From assembly GCA_020437365.1 (NCBI GenBank), contig JAGQWM010000024.1, positions 1 to 35,809 on the forward strand: a DNA stretch of 35,809 bases, in the 5' to 3' direction. A program made the translations under genes and the position numbers. A model generated the notes under the pieces. That model did no database searches. It was not told the origin of the DNA and was given only the letters and a program-made list of their open reading frames with translations. The stretch is from Chitinophagaceae bacterium (lineage in GTDB: Bacteria > Bacteroidota > Bacteroidia > Chitinophagales > Chitinophagaceae). Below, one piece after another: positions 21,631 through 28,514 of this stretch; position 1 is the first letter of the stretch; the number at the start of each line of letters is the position of its first letter.

Positions 21631-23142
21631 TTACAAACCGGCCATAACAATTTCTCTCAATGAATCTATTGGCACTCTCTCCTGCTCCATTGAATCTCTG
21701 TGACGAATGGTTACCGTTTGGTCTTCTTTCGTTTGATGATCGACTGTTACACAATACGGCGTACCCAAAGCATCCATTCTCCGGTATCTTTTTCCGATTG
21801 AATCTTTTTCTTCATAGAAACAACGAAAATGCGGTTTGCAAGCTTGTATTATTTCTTCGGCTATTGCAGGTAGTCCGTCTTTTTTTGTCAATGGTAATAC
21901 TGCCAATTTTATCGGTGCCAATACAGGTGGTAATTTCAAAACCACCCGGCTGTCTTTTTTTTCTTCTGTACCAGCCTCTCCGGCAGGCAGGCTCAAATCT
22001 TGTTCTTCATAAGCCTGGCTGATTACTGCCAAAAACATTCTGTCTAATCCTATGGAAGTTTCAATTACATAAGGAATATAATTGCCGTAAGGTTTACCGG
22101 TTTCAGGATTCAGGTCATTATCGAAATATTGCATTTTCTTCTTGCTGTATTGCTGATGCTGTTGCAAATCAAAATCGGTACGGGAATGAATGCCTTCCAG
22201 TTCTTTAAATCCAATGGGAAATTCGTATTCAATATCGCAGGCTGCATCGGCATAGTGGGCCAGCTTTACATGATCATGAAAACGGTATTTAGCTGCTGGC
22301 ATTCCCAAACTTTCATGCCACTGCATTCTTTTGGCTTTCCATTTTTCGTACCATTCTTTTTGTGTACCGGGTCGAACAAAGAATTGCATTTCCATTTGTT
22401 CAAATTCCCTCATCCGAAAAACAAATTGGCGGGCTACGATTTCGTTGCGAAAAGCTTTTCCGATTTGTGCAATGCCAAAAGGAATTTTTAAGCGGCCGGT
22501 TTTTTGTACGTTTAAAAAATTTACAAAAATACCTTGTGCCGTTTCCGGACGCAGGTACACAATATTATTTCCCTCTTCCGAAGATACTGCCGTGCCGAAT
22601 TCGGTAGAAAACATCAGGTTGAACTGGCGAATCTCCGTCCAGTTGCAGGTATGGCTGACAGCACATTGCATCTTGTTGTCATCAATCATTTTTTTCAAAC
22701 CGGTAAAATCGTCTTTGGCCAACAGCGTTTCCATGGAAGCCAATAATGCAGCCGCTTCGTTTTCTTTGCCTTCGGCAGATAAAGCCGCCGCATATTCTTC
22801 TATTAAATGATCGACACGGTATCTTTTTTTACTGTCTTTATTATCAATCATCGGGTCATTGAAATTGTCCACATGGCCGCTGGCTTTCCACGTAGTGGGA
22901 TGCATAAATATGGCGGCATCTATACCTACAATATTTTCATCAGCTAATTGGGTCATTGATTTCCACCAATAATCTTTGATGTTTTTTTTCAACTCACTAC
23001 CCATTTGACCGTAATCATACACGGCCTGCAAACCATCGTAGATTTCACTACTCGGAAAAATAAAACCATACTCTTTACAATGTGAAATGATTGCCTGGAA
23101 CTTATTATCCGTCGGTGGTTGCTTTTGTTTATTTTTTGCCAT
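21631..23142 (-). CDS. glyQS: Glycyl-tRNA synthetase, dimeric type
   Basis: This class II enzyme charges tRNA-Gly. The 503-residue protein is the single-chain alpha2 type (glyQS or glyS by convention). Motif 2 is in GKAFRNEI ... RMREFEQMEMQFF, motif 3 is in ETSIGLDRMFLAV, and VYLRPETAQGIFVNF is a glycine-enzyme signature. The C-terminal anticodon-binding domain has RRMDALGTPYCVTVD. Start at ATG 23142 (MAKNKQ); seven extra codons upstream contain the promoter region. Residues 384-390 (SLPAGEA) come from a GC-rich 21-base stretch that looks inserted. A -7 box lies just upstream, so the mRNA may be nearly leaderless. Confidence 0.96.
   Translation of the reverse strand: MAKNKQKQPPTDNKFQAIISHCKEYGFIFPSSEIYDGLQAVYDYGQMGSELKKNIKDYWWKSMTQLADENIVGIDAAIFMHPTTWKASGHVDNFNDPMIDNKDSKKRYRVDHLIEEYAAALSAEGKENEAAALLASMETLLAKDDFTGLKKMIDDNKMQCAVSHTCNWTEIRQFNLMFSTEFGTAVSSEEGNNIVYLRPETAQGIFVNFLNVQKTGRLKIPFGIAQIGKAFRNEIVARQFVFRMREFEQMEMQFFVRPGTQKEWYEKWKAKRMQWHESLGMPAAKYRFHDHVKLAHYADAACDIEYEFPIGFKELEGIHSRTDFDLQQHQQYSKKKMQYFDNDLNPETGKPYGNYIPYVIETSIGLDRMFLAVISQAYEEQDLSLPAGEAGTEEKKDSRVVLKLPPVLAPIKLAVLPLTKKDGLPAIAEEIIQACKPHFRCFYEEKDSIGKRYRRMDALGTPYCVTVDHQTKEDQTVTIRHRDSMEQERVPIDSLREIVMAGL
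21973..21993. repeat. GC-rich imperfect palindrome inside glycyl-tRNA synthetase
   Basis: The 21 bases AGCCTCTCC-GGCAGGCAGGCT are an imperfect inverted repeat (ends AGCCT/AGGCT, cores CC-GG) in a gene of much lower GC. They equal seven codons in frame, encode SLPAGEA, and fall in a surface loop between motif 3 and the anticodon domain. It looks like a degraded small repeat element. Confidence 0.4.
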
Positions 23143-23149
23143 AGTGCCG

Positions 23150-23157
23150 CAAAAATA
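23150..23157 (-). promoter_or_regulatory. Promoter -7 box of glycyl-tRNA synthetase
   Basis: On the minus strand this reads TATTTTTG, only seven bases before the ATG at 23142. Transcription would start at or next to the start codon, which supports that ATG and suggests a leaderless mRNA. Confidence 0.45.
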
Positions 23158-23206
23158 AGGCAAACCACGAGGATTGTACCGGCTAAAACAGCAACAAAAA
23201 ATTAAT

Positions 23207-23662
23207 TTAATCGACAGGCAATTCTATGGCGTTGCTACAACAAGTGCAAATCGTTCGGCCATCAATTGAAAGATTTTTCACCCGGCTCGTACAACAATCT
23301 ACTAATTTGAAATCGACATTTAGTTTATACACTCCCGAACCGGCAATGACAAGATACATTTCGGGCTGTGCATCGGACACTTTAAAATATTGATGTCCTG
23401 CATCTTCTATAATGGGAACGGGAAAATTCCTGTCAGCATCGCTAAACAAAGAAACGTCGGCTGCTGTATAACGAGGATGACTTCCAAAAACCAAGTCTTC
23501 GCCAGAAGTTTTATCGATTAGCCGAAAATAAAAGTAATAATTGTGTATAAGACAGGCTACACCCGAACAATCTTCATCAGTATCGGGACAGGAAGCGTTA
23601 TTGGATTTTTTGCAGGCGACAAATAGTAAAGTGAAAATAAATATGCCAAATAGTTTTTTCAA
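23207..23662 (-). CDS. Cys-rich lipoprotein of unknown function
   Basis: This is a 151-residue protein with a lipoprotein signal: MKKLFGIFIFTLLFVACKK, lipobox Cys17. The mature part has further Cys residues clustered near both ends (SCPDTDEDCSGVACL and DCCTSR ... TICTCCSN), which could form disulfides or bind a metal. The middle resembles a small beta-sandwich (YYFYFRLIDKTSGEDLVFG, VYKLNVDFKLVD). I recognise no family. It would sit in the periplasm or outer membrane. It lies alone between glycyl-tRNA synthetase and the MazG-type gene. Confidence 0.75.
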   Translation of the reverse strand: MKKLFGIFIFTLLFVACKKSNNASCPDTDEDCSGVACLIHNYYFYFRLIDKTSGEDLVFGSHPRYTAADVSLFSDADRNFPVPIIEDAGHQYFKVSDAQPEMYLVIAGSGVYKLNVDFKLVDCCTSRVKNLSIDGRTICTCCSNAIELPVD

Positions 23663-23710
23663 AGCTTACCTTTTCTATTAGGGCTAAAATTACTTCAAAA
23701 ATGCTGCTTA

Positions 23711-24040
23711 TTAAGAGCTAAGCTTTTTGTTTTTAACATGGCGTTCTGCATCTCTCGTTGTTTTTTTCTCCATATTCTTTTGGAAAGCTTCGGTAAGATT
23801 CACGCCGGTTTGATTGGCCAGGCATATCAACACCCAGAGGACATCGGCCATTTCATCGGCCAGGATTGCTTCTTCTTCACCTTTCTTGAATGATTGATCA
23901 CCGTATTGTCGAGCCATGATGCTGGCCATTTCGCCTACTTCTTCCGTCAGCACAGCCATATTGGTCAGCTCCGAAAAATAACGGACTCCATAATTTTTAA
24001 TCCATTCATCGACCCGCTCCTGTGCTTGTTGAATAGTCAT
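23711..24040 (-). CDS. MazG-type nucleotide pyrophosphohydrolase
   Basis: This is a 109-residue all-helical protein of the MazG / all-alpha NTP pyrophosphatase fold, which hydrolyses non-canonical or excess nucleoside triphosphates to monophosphates. The metal-binding motifs are visible: LTEEVGEMASIMARQYG (ExxE, about residues 30-33) and LADEMADVLWVLICLAN (ExxD, about 63-70). The start at ATG 24040 (MTIQQAQERVDEW) removes 19 unlike codons. The C-terminus is basic (ERHVKNKKLSS). It is divergent from the small secreted protein gene. Confidence 0.9.
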   Translation of the reverse strand: MTIQQAQERVDEWIKNYGVRYFSELTNMAVLTEEVGEMASIMARQYGDQSFKKGEEEAILADEMADVLWVLICLANQTGVNLTEAFQKNMEKKTTRDAERHVKNKKLSS

Positions 24041-24166
24041 AACAAAATTTTTAGAAATGCAATTGCAATATAGCATGATTCTTGCGTTATATATCATCCT
24101 GCTGCTTGAAGCAGCGAATCCAAACCCTTGTTTTTAATCATTCTTGCAAAAAAATTAATATCCGCC

Positions 24167-24490
24167 ATGCAAAAAAAAGTCCAACGGCTTCTGGCCACCG
24201 CATTCTTTAGTCTCTTGTTTTTCAACTTACAAGCTCAGCCCACTGATCCGCCAACGGCAAAAGATAAACCTTATAAAATTATGACTACCCGGCAACAGGT
24301 AACGATAAAAAGCACAAAGCCCATTCAAAAAATTATGCTTTGGACCATCAATGGTAATCGGGTGGTAGAGCAGAAAGAAGTCAATAAAAACAATATCAGT
24401 TTTAATGTTCCCATCCGGCAACCCAATTTTTTTCTGATGATAGGCCTTACTGATGGCAAAATTTTTACGGAGAAAATAGCGATGCGTTAA
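24167..24490 (+). CDS. Small secreted protein with a type IX sorting-tail-like C-terminus
   Basis: This is a 107-residue protein with a signal peptide (RLLATAFFSLLFFNLQAQ). The rest is short. A Pro/Lys stretch (PTDPPTAKDKPYK) leads to about 65 residues that look like a type IX secretion C-terminal domain: QVTIKSTKPIQKIMLWTING, then NISFNVPIRQPNFFLMIGL and GKIFTEKIAMR at the very end. Such tails usually follow a large passenger; here there is none. It may be a small surface protein in its own right or a decayed remnant. ATG 24167 was chosen because an in-frame TTG at 24128 would spoil the signal peptide. Confidence 0.65.
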   Translation: MQKKVQRLLATAFFSLLFFNLQAQPTDPPTAKDKPYKIMTTRQQVTIKSTKPIQKIMLWTINGNRVVEQKEVNKNNISFNVPIRQPNFFLMIGLTDGKIFTEKIAMR

Positions 24491-24519
24491 TACGAAAGCC
24501 ACGAATCAAAGTCTAAATA

Positions 24520-24972
24520 TTATTCTCTTTTTTTCGTATCGAGCACAATCGTTACAGGTCCATCATTGGTTAACTGCACTTTCATATCGGCGCCAAATTC
24601 ACCGGTTCCGATTGGTTTGCCAAGGTCAAGTTCCAATTGTTGTATCATTTGTTGATATAAGGGAATGGCTACTTCGGGTTTACTGGCTTTGATATAAGAA
24701 GGCCGGTTGCCTTTTTTGGTAGATGCGTGTAATGTAAACTGGCTGACAAGTATCAACTCGCCATTTTCATCAAGAACGGATTTATTCATCACGCCATCGG
24801 CATCATTGAAAATGCGCATATTCACAATCTTGGCACTGAGCCAATGAATATCTTCCGTGGTATCTGCATCTTCAATACCGAGCAAGACCAATAGCCCTGT
24901 ACCGATTTTTGCAATCGATTGTCCATCTACATTTACTTCTGCCCGGTTTACCCGTTGAATAACTGCCCGCAT
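24520..24972 (-). CDS. dtd: D-aminoacyl-tRNA deacylase
   Basis: This enzyme removes D-amino acids (and mischarged glycine) from tRNA, a proofreading role in the cytosol. The 150-residue length and sequence are standard: MRAVIQRVNRAEVNVDG at the start, the catalytic SQFTLHASTKKGNRPSY block, and the NDGPVTIVLDT end, which contains the family G-P motif that gates chiral selection. It is divergent from arfB across a 31-base gap in which the two -7 boxes cross. Confidence 0.96.
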   Translation of the reverse strand: MRAVIQRVNRAEVNVDGQSIAKIGTGLLVLLGIEDADTTEDIHWLSAKIVNMRIFNDADGVMNKSVLDENGELILVSQFTLHASTKKGNRPSYIKASKPEVAIPLYQQMIQQLELDLGKPIGTGEFGADMKVQLTNDGPVTIVLDTKKRE

Positions 24973-24978
24973 AATGCT

Positions 24979-24986
24979 TAATTTTG
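24979..24986 (+). promoter_or_regulatory. Promoter -7 box of arfB
   Basis: TAATTTTG with TTG at 24955-24957, 21 bases upstream, fits the two-part Bacteroidota promoter. The box ends 17 bases before the arfB ATG. Its -33 element lies inside dtd. Confidence 0.45.
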
Positions 24987-24991
24987 AATTA

Positions 24992-24999
24992 CAAAAATA
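24992..24999 (-). promoter_or_regulatory. Promoter -7 box of dtd
   Basis: On the minus strand this reads TATTTTTG, 19 bases upstream of the dtd ATG. It lies downstream of the arfB -7 box, so the two start regions face each other and overlap. Confidence 0.4.
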
Positions 25000-25003
25000 A
25001 CAG

Positions 25004-25414
25004 ATGACAATGATTGATGTAGAAAAAGAAATCAGTTTTCAAACAACACGCAGTGGCGGCAAAGGCGGGCAAAATGTCAACAAAGTTGAAACAGCCGTTA
25101 TTGCAAGTTTTCATATTGCATCATCCGTTATTTTAACAGATAAACAAAAATCATTGCTCCTGGAGAAATTAAAGAATAAAATTTCAGCAGACGGGAATTT
25201 ACATACCAAATCGCAGCGGCATCGTTCACAATGGGCCAATAAAGAAGATGCCGTAAAAAAAATTCATCAAATATTATCGCATGCCTTAACGCCCAAAAAA
25301 CCACGCATCGCTACGACAATCAGCAAAGCTGAAAAACACAGAAGATTAGAAGCCAAAAAAAGAAAAGCGGAAACAAAAGCCAACCGGAGAAAATGGAAAC
25401 CCGGCAGCGAATAA
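25004..25414 (+). CDS. arfB: Alternative ribosome-rescue factor ArfB (peptidyl-tRNA hydrolase)
   Basis: This protein releases ribosomes stalled on mRNAs without a stop codon by hydrolysing peptidyl-tRNA. The 136-residue protein has the catalytic GGQ in TRSGGKGGQNVNKVET (residues 16-31), and HTKSQRHRSQWANKEDA follows as in the family. The Lys/Arg-rich tail (KHRRLEAKKRKAETKANRRKWKPG) is the part that enters the empty mRNA channel. The small size without a codon-recognition domain separates it from release factors RF1 and RF2. Start codons at 25004 and 25010 are both possible. Confidence 0.94.
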   Translation: MTMIDVEKEISFQTTRSGGKGGQNVNKVETAVIASFHIASSVILTDKQKSLLLEKLKNKISADGNLHTKSQRHRSQWANKEDAVKKIHQILSHALTPKKPRIATTISKAEKHRRLEAKKRKAETKANRRKWKPGSE

Positions 25415-25457
25415 TTTTCGGGATAAAAAAGTTAATTTTACCATTCAATAAAAACCT

Positions 25458-26504
25458 GTGAGAAAAAGTATTATAACAGTTACCTTATTATTCTTCATTA
25501 CGTTTTTACTAACGCAATTTATCTCTTCCTGCAAAAAAGTTTTGTCTATACCCGGCGTGCACTTGTTAACACCCGAACAACCCGATAACTTTCCGCCGCC
25601 GCTGTATAATTTTGCCAACAACCCATTGAGTGAAGAAGGTTTTCAATTGGGAAGAAAATTGTTTTACGACACAAGGCTTTCTGCCGATACTGAAGTTTCT
25701 TGCGGCACTTGTCACCAACAAATTGCCGCCTTTGGCACCTATAACCATGACCTGAGCCACGGCGTTCATCATTCGCATACCGAAAGAAATGCACCGGTAC
25801 TTTTTAACCTGAACTGGTATCCCAGCTTTCATTGGGATGGCCGGTTTGATAATTTACAGGATGAAGCCGTGCAACCGATTACCGGCGTATTGGAAATGGG
25901 CGAAACTTTTCAACGAATAAAAAATAAAATAAAAGACGACCCCGAATACCAAAGATTATTCAAGCAAGTCTTTAATACTTCCGAAATTCAACCCATCTAT
26001 ATTCTAAGAGCATTAGAACAATTTACCGGCTCATTAATTTCTTCCGATTCAAAATATGACCAGTATAAAAAAGGACTGGCAACTTTTACAACACAGGAAG
26101 CTGATGGCTATGTTGTTTTTACAACACACTGTGCCGGTTGTCATAAAGAACCTTTATTTACCGACAACAGTTATCGCAACATCGGCTTGCCGAAAAACAA
26201 CCATTTGAATGATAACGGAAGAATGAGCGTAACAGGATTATCTTCCGATTCATTGAAATTCAAAGTACCTACTCTTCGCAATTGTTATAAATCTAATAAT
26301 TACATGCACGATGGCAGGTTTGGTACCTTGCAGCAAGTGATACAACATTACCGCTTTGGCGTACAACAAAGCCCTACACTTGATCCTGCTTTAACCAATG
26401 GCATACAAATGACAAATACTGAAGCCGATGATCTGTTCAAATTTTTACAAACACTTACTGATTTTTCTTTTTTAAACAATCCACGTTTTGCCAAACCCGA
26501 TTGA
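25458..26504 (+). CDS. Dihaem cytochrome c peroxidase / MauG-like lipoprotein
   Basis: This is a 348-residue exported dihaem protein. The N-terminus is a lipoprotein signal (LLTQFISSCKK, Cys25), so it is anchored in the cell envelope. Haem sites are CGTCH (82-86) and CAGCH (225-229). Other family blocks are LGRKLFYDTRLS, NAPVLFNLNWYPSFHWDGR, YDQYKKGLATF and the axial-Met region NNYMHDGRFGTL. It would reduce H2O2 with electrons from a c-type cytochrome, or oxidise another substrate as MauG does. The start is a GTG, since no ATG lies before the signal peptide. Confidence 0.9.
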   Translation: MRKSIITVTLLFFITFLLTQFISSCKKVLSIPGVHLLTPEQPDNFPPPLYNFANNPLSEEGFQLGRKLFYDTRLSADTEVSCGTCHQQIAAFGTYNHDLSHGVHHSHTERNAPVLFNLNWYPSFHWDGRFDNLQDEAVQPITGVLEMGETFQRIKNKIKDDPEYQRLFKQVFNTSEIQPIYILRALEQFTGSLISSDSKYDQYKKGLATFTTQEADGYVVFTTHCAGCHKEPLFTDNSYRNIGLPKNNHLNDNGRMSVTGLSSDSLKFKVPTLRNCYKSNNYMHDGRFGTLQQVIQHYRFGVQQSPTLDPALTNGIQMTNTEADDLFKFLQTLTDFSFLNNPRFAKPD

Positions 26505-26540
26505 TTTTTTTCTTCCCTGCGGATGAAAGATATTTGTTGT

Positions 26541-27716
26541 ATGAACCAGCGGGAAATTTTTCTTCGGCACATTGCACAAACTTCTTTATCGCCAATGGCG
26601 TTGGAAATAAACCGTGCAGATGGTTGTTGTTTATATGATAAAGACGGAAAAGAATACATTGACCTTGTAGGCGGCATCAGTGTTGCCAATACCGGCCACC
26701 GGCACCCGAAAATAATCGCTGCCATTCAACAACAACTGGAGGCTTACTTGCACATTATGGTGTATGGCGAATTTATAGAATCGCCGCAGGTGCAATATGC
26801 CAAATTGTTGACTGAACATTTACCTGAAAATTTAAACTCGGTTTATTTTACCAACTCAGGTGCCGAAGCAGTTGAAGGTGCTATGAAGTTGGCTAAAAGA
26901 GTAACCAACCGTTCACAAATTATTGCATTCAATCAATCGTATCACGGATCCACGCAAGGCGCTTTAAGTATTATCGGCGATGAATATTGGCGCAATGCTT
27001 TCCGGCCATTATTGCCCGATATTTTGCATGCTGATTATAATTCTTTTGATGCACTCAACTTCATTACAGAAAAAACTGCTTGTGTCATTGCAGAAACCGT
27101 ACAAGCCGAAGCAGGTATTAATGCTCCTTCCAAAGAATGGATGCAGGCTTTGCAAAAAAAATGTAAAGACACAGGTGCATTATTGATATTGGATGAAATA
27201 CAAACAGGTTTCGGGCGAACAGGAAAACTTTGGGGTTTTGAACATTTTGATATTTTTCCTGACGTAATACTTTTGGGTAAAGCCCTTGGCGGCGGCATGC
27301 CATTGGGTGCATTTATTGCCGATAAAAAACTGATGGATGCTTTTACTGATCATCCCGTGTTAGGACATATTACCACTTTTGGCGGCCATCCTGTAAGTTG
27401 CGCAGCCGGTAAGGCAGCTATGAAAGTTTTAACGGAAGAAAAGTTAATAGAGAAGGTATCTCAAAAAGAAAATCTTTTTACTTCTTTGTTAGTTCACCCG
27501 AAAATAAAAGCTGTTCGTTTATTCGGTTTGTGGATGGCTGTAGAATTTGATTCTTTCGAAACCAATAAAAAAATTATTGATACCTGTATTCAAAATGGCG
27601 TATTAACTGATTGGTTTTTATTTGCTGCCAATTGTTTAAGGATTTCTCCTCCTTTGACAATTGCTGAAAAAGAAATTGAGAAAGCCTGCAGTATCATACT
27701 TGCAGCCTGTAACTAA
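26541..27716 (+). CDS. Class III PLP-dependent aminotransferase
   Basis: This cytosolic transaminase is of the acetylornithine / 4-aminobutyrate group, 391 residues from the ATG at 26541 (another ATG at 26523 is in frame). Visible blocks are DLVGGISVANTGHRHP, FTNSGAEAVEGAMKLAKR (phosphate-binding), FNQSYHGSTQGALS, LILDEIQTGFGRTGKLWGFE (Asp that binds the pyridine N), and LLGKALGGGMPLGAF with the PLP Lys near residue 247. The substrate cannot be fixed from the sequence and no biosynthesis genes are adjacent. It follows the peroxidase gene by 36 bases. Confidence 0.9.
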   Translation: MNQREIFLRHIAQTSLSPMALEINRADGCCLYDKDGKEYIDLVGGISVANTGHRHPKIIAAIQQQLEAYLHIMVYGEFIESPQVQYAKLLTEHLPENLNSVYFTNSGAEAVEGAMKLAKRVTNRSQIIAFNQSYHGSTQGALSIIGDEYWRNAFRPLLPDILHADYNSFDALNFITEKTACVIAETVQAEAGINAPSKEWMQALQKKCKDTGALLILDEIQTGFGRTGKLWGFEHFDIFPDVILLGKALGGGMPLGAFIADKKLMDAFTDHPVLGHITTFGGHPVSCAAGKAAMKVLTEEKLIEKVSQKENLFTSLLVHPKIKAVRLFGLWMAVEFDSFETNKKIIDTCIQNGVLTDWFLFAANCLRISPPLTIAEKEIEKACSIILAACN

Positions 27717-27784
27717 TTTTTTTTTCGTTACGACACATCCTTATATAGACATGAGCACAGGATTTAAAAAACTAAGCCAAGGAT

Positions 27785-27858
27785 TTTCAATTGAAATTAT
27801 GATTGCTTTATTGATAGACAATAATTGAAATTTCTATAAAATTATATTGAAATTCAAT
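27785..27858. repeat. Three copies of TTGAAATT in an AT-rich upstream region
   Basis: TTGAAATT occurs at 27791-27798, 27825-27832 and 27847-27854. The first is part of the palindrome TTTCAATTGAAA (27785-27796), and the third is part of ATTGAA-A-TTCAAT (27846-27858). They lie in the 215-base gap before the gene at 27932 and could be protein-binding sites, but the region is very AT-rich. I see nothing else in this gap. Confidence 0.25.
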
Positions 27859-27931
27859 GCTTTAAAAAAAAATTGATATTAAATTAAATAATATTCTAAC
27901 TTACTGTCATTCTTTACCAAAACTATTTAAA

Positions 27932-28423
27932 ATGAGAAAATTATTTATTCTAATTACTGCGTTGTTTGTCTTATCAAATTCTTATGGTTCGAATGTTGTA
28001 AATACACCTCCATTAAAGGCTTCTGAAATTTATTTACCGATAGGCAACACGGGCAAATACATTTCAATGCAAGAATTATCAACTATCAAAATGAAAGACT
28101 TGCAAAAACTGACAGGTAAAAAAATATCTTTTTTTGAAAAAATTGCTTTTAAAAAAGCACAGCGACAATTACAAAACAGCATTAATTATGACGGCACTTT
28201 CAATTCAAAAAGAATTGAAAAAATGATGAAAAAAAATGGTAATGGTGAAGGCTTTCAGGCGGGTGGTTTTTTTCTTGGTTTTTTATTAGGATTGATTGGC
28301 GTTTTAATTGCTTATTTAATTAATGATGGCCAAAAAAGAAATAGGGTTAAATGGGCTTGGATTGGATTAGCAGTTTGGGTTGGAATCTTAGGAATTATTT
28401 TAGCCACCGGTGGTAACTTATAA
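27932..28423 (+). CDS. Small exported protein with Gly-rich membrane segment
   Basis: This is a 163-residue protein with an N-terminal signal peptide (MRKLFILITALFVLSNSYG). A basic middle part has MKMKDLQKL-like helices and FEKIAFKKAQRQLQNS. Two C-terminal membrane helices follow: GGFFLGFLLGLIGVLIAYLI (about 110-130) and WAWIGLAVWVGILGIILATG (about 141-160). The first has glycines every three to four residues. I recognise no enzymatic motif. The design is familiar from short Bacteroidota envelope proteins of unknown function. A strong terminator follows. Confidence 0.75.
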   Translation: MRKLFILITALFVLSNSYGSNVVNTPPLKASEIYLPIGNTGKYISMQELSTIKMKDLQKLTGKKISFFEKIAFKKAQRQLQNSINYDGTFNSKRIEKMMKKNGNGEGFQAGGFFLGFLLGLIGVLIAYLINDGQKRNRVKWAWIGLAVWVGILGIILATGGNL

Positions 28424-28458
28424 GATTTCAAATAATAGTTATACAAAACTTTTTTAAA

Positions 28459-28494
28459 AAACTAAAGACCTTCACCAAAGAAGGTCTTTAGTTT
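28459..28494. terminator. Strong bidirectional terminator
   Basis: There are fifteen perfect base pairs: AAACTAAAGACCTTC (28459-28473) with GAAGGTCTTTAGTTT (28480-28494) around a six-base loop. A and T runs flank both sides. It separates two convergent genes and would stop transcripts from both. Confidence 0.85.
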
Positions 28495-28514
28495 ATATTG
28501 ACTATACTTTTCTT

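Noticed and set aside
21601..21655. Hairpin between the second Rrf2 gene and glycyl-tRNA synthetase from the two CCGGCC copies
   Set aside because: The copies are direct repeats that can pair only over four bases, which is not a convincing terminator.
22129..22810. Long rightward open frames inside glycyl-tRNA synthetase
   Set aside because: They are antisense to a clearly coding, conserved enzyme and have shadow-type composition.
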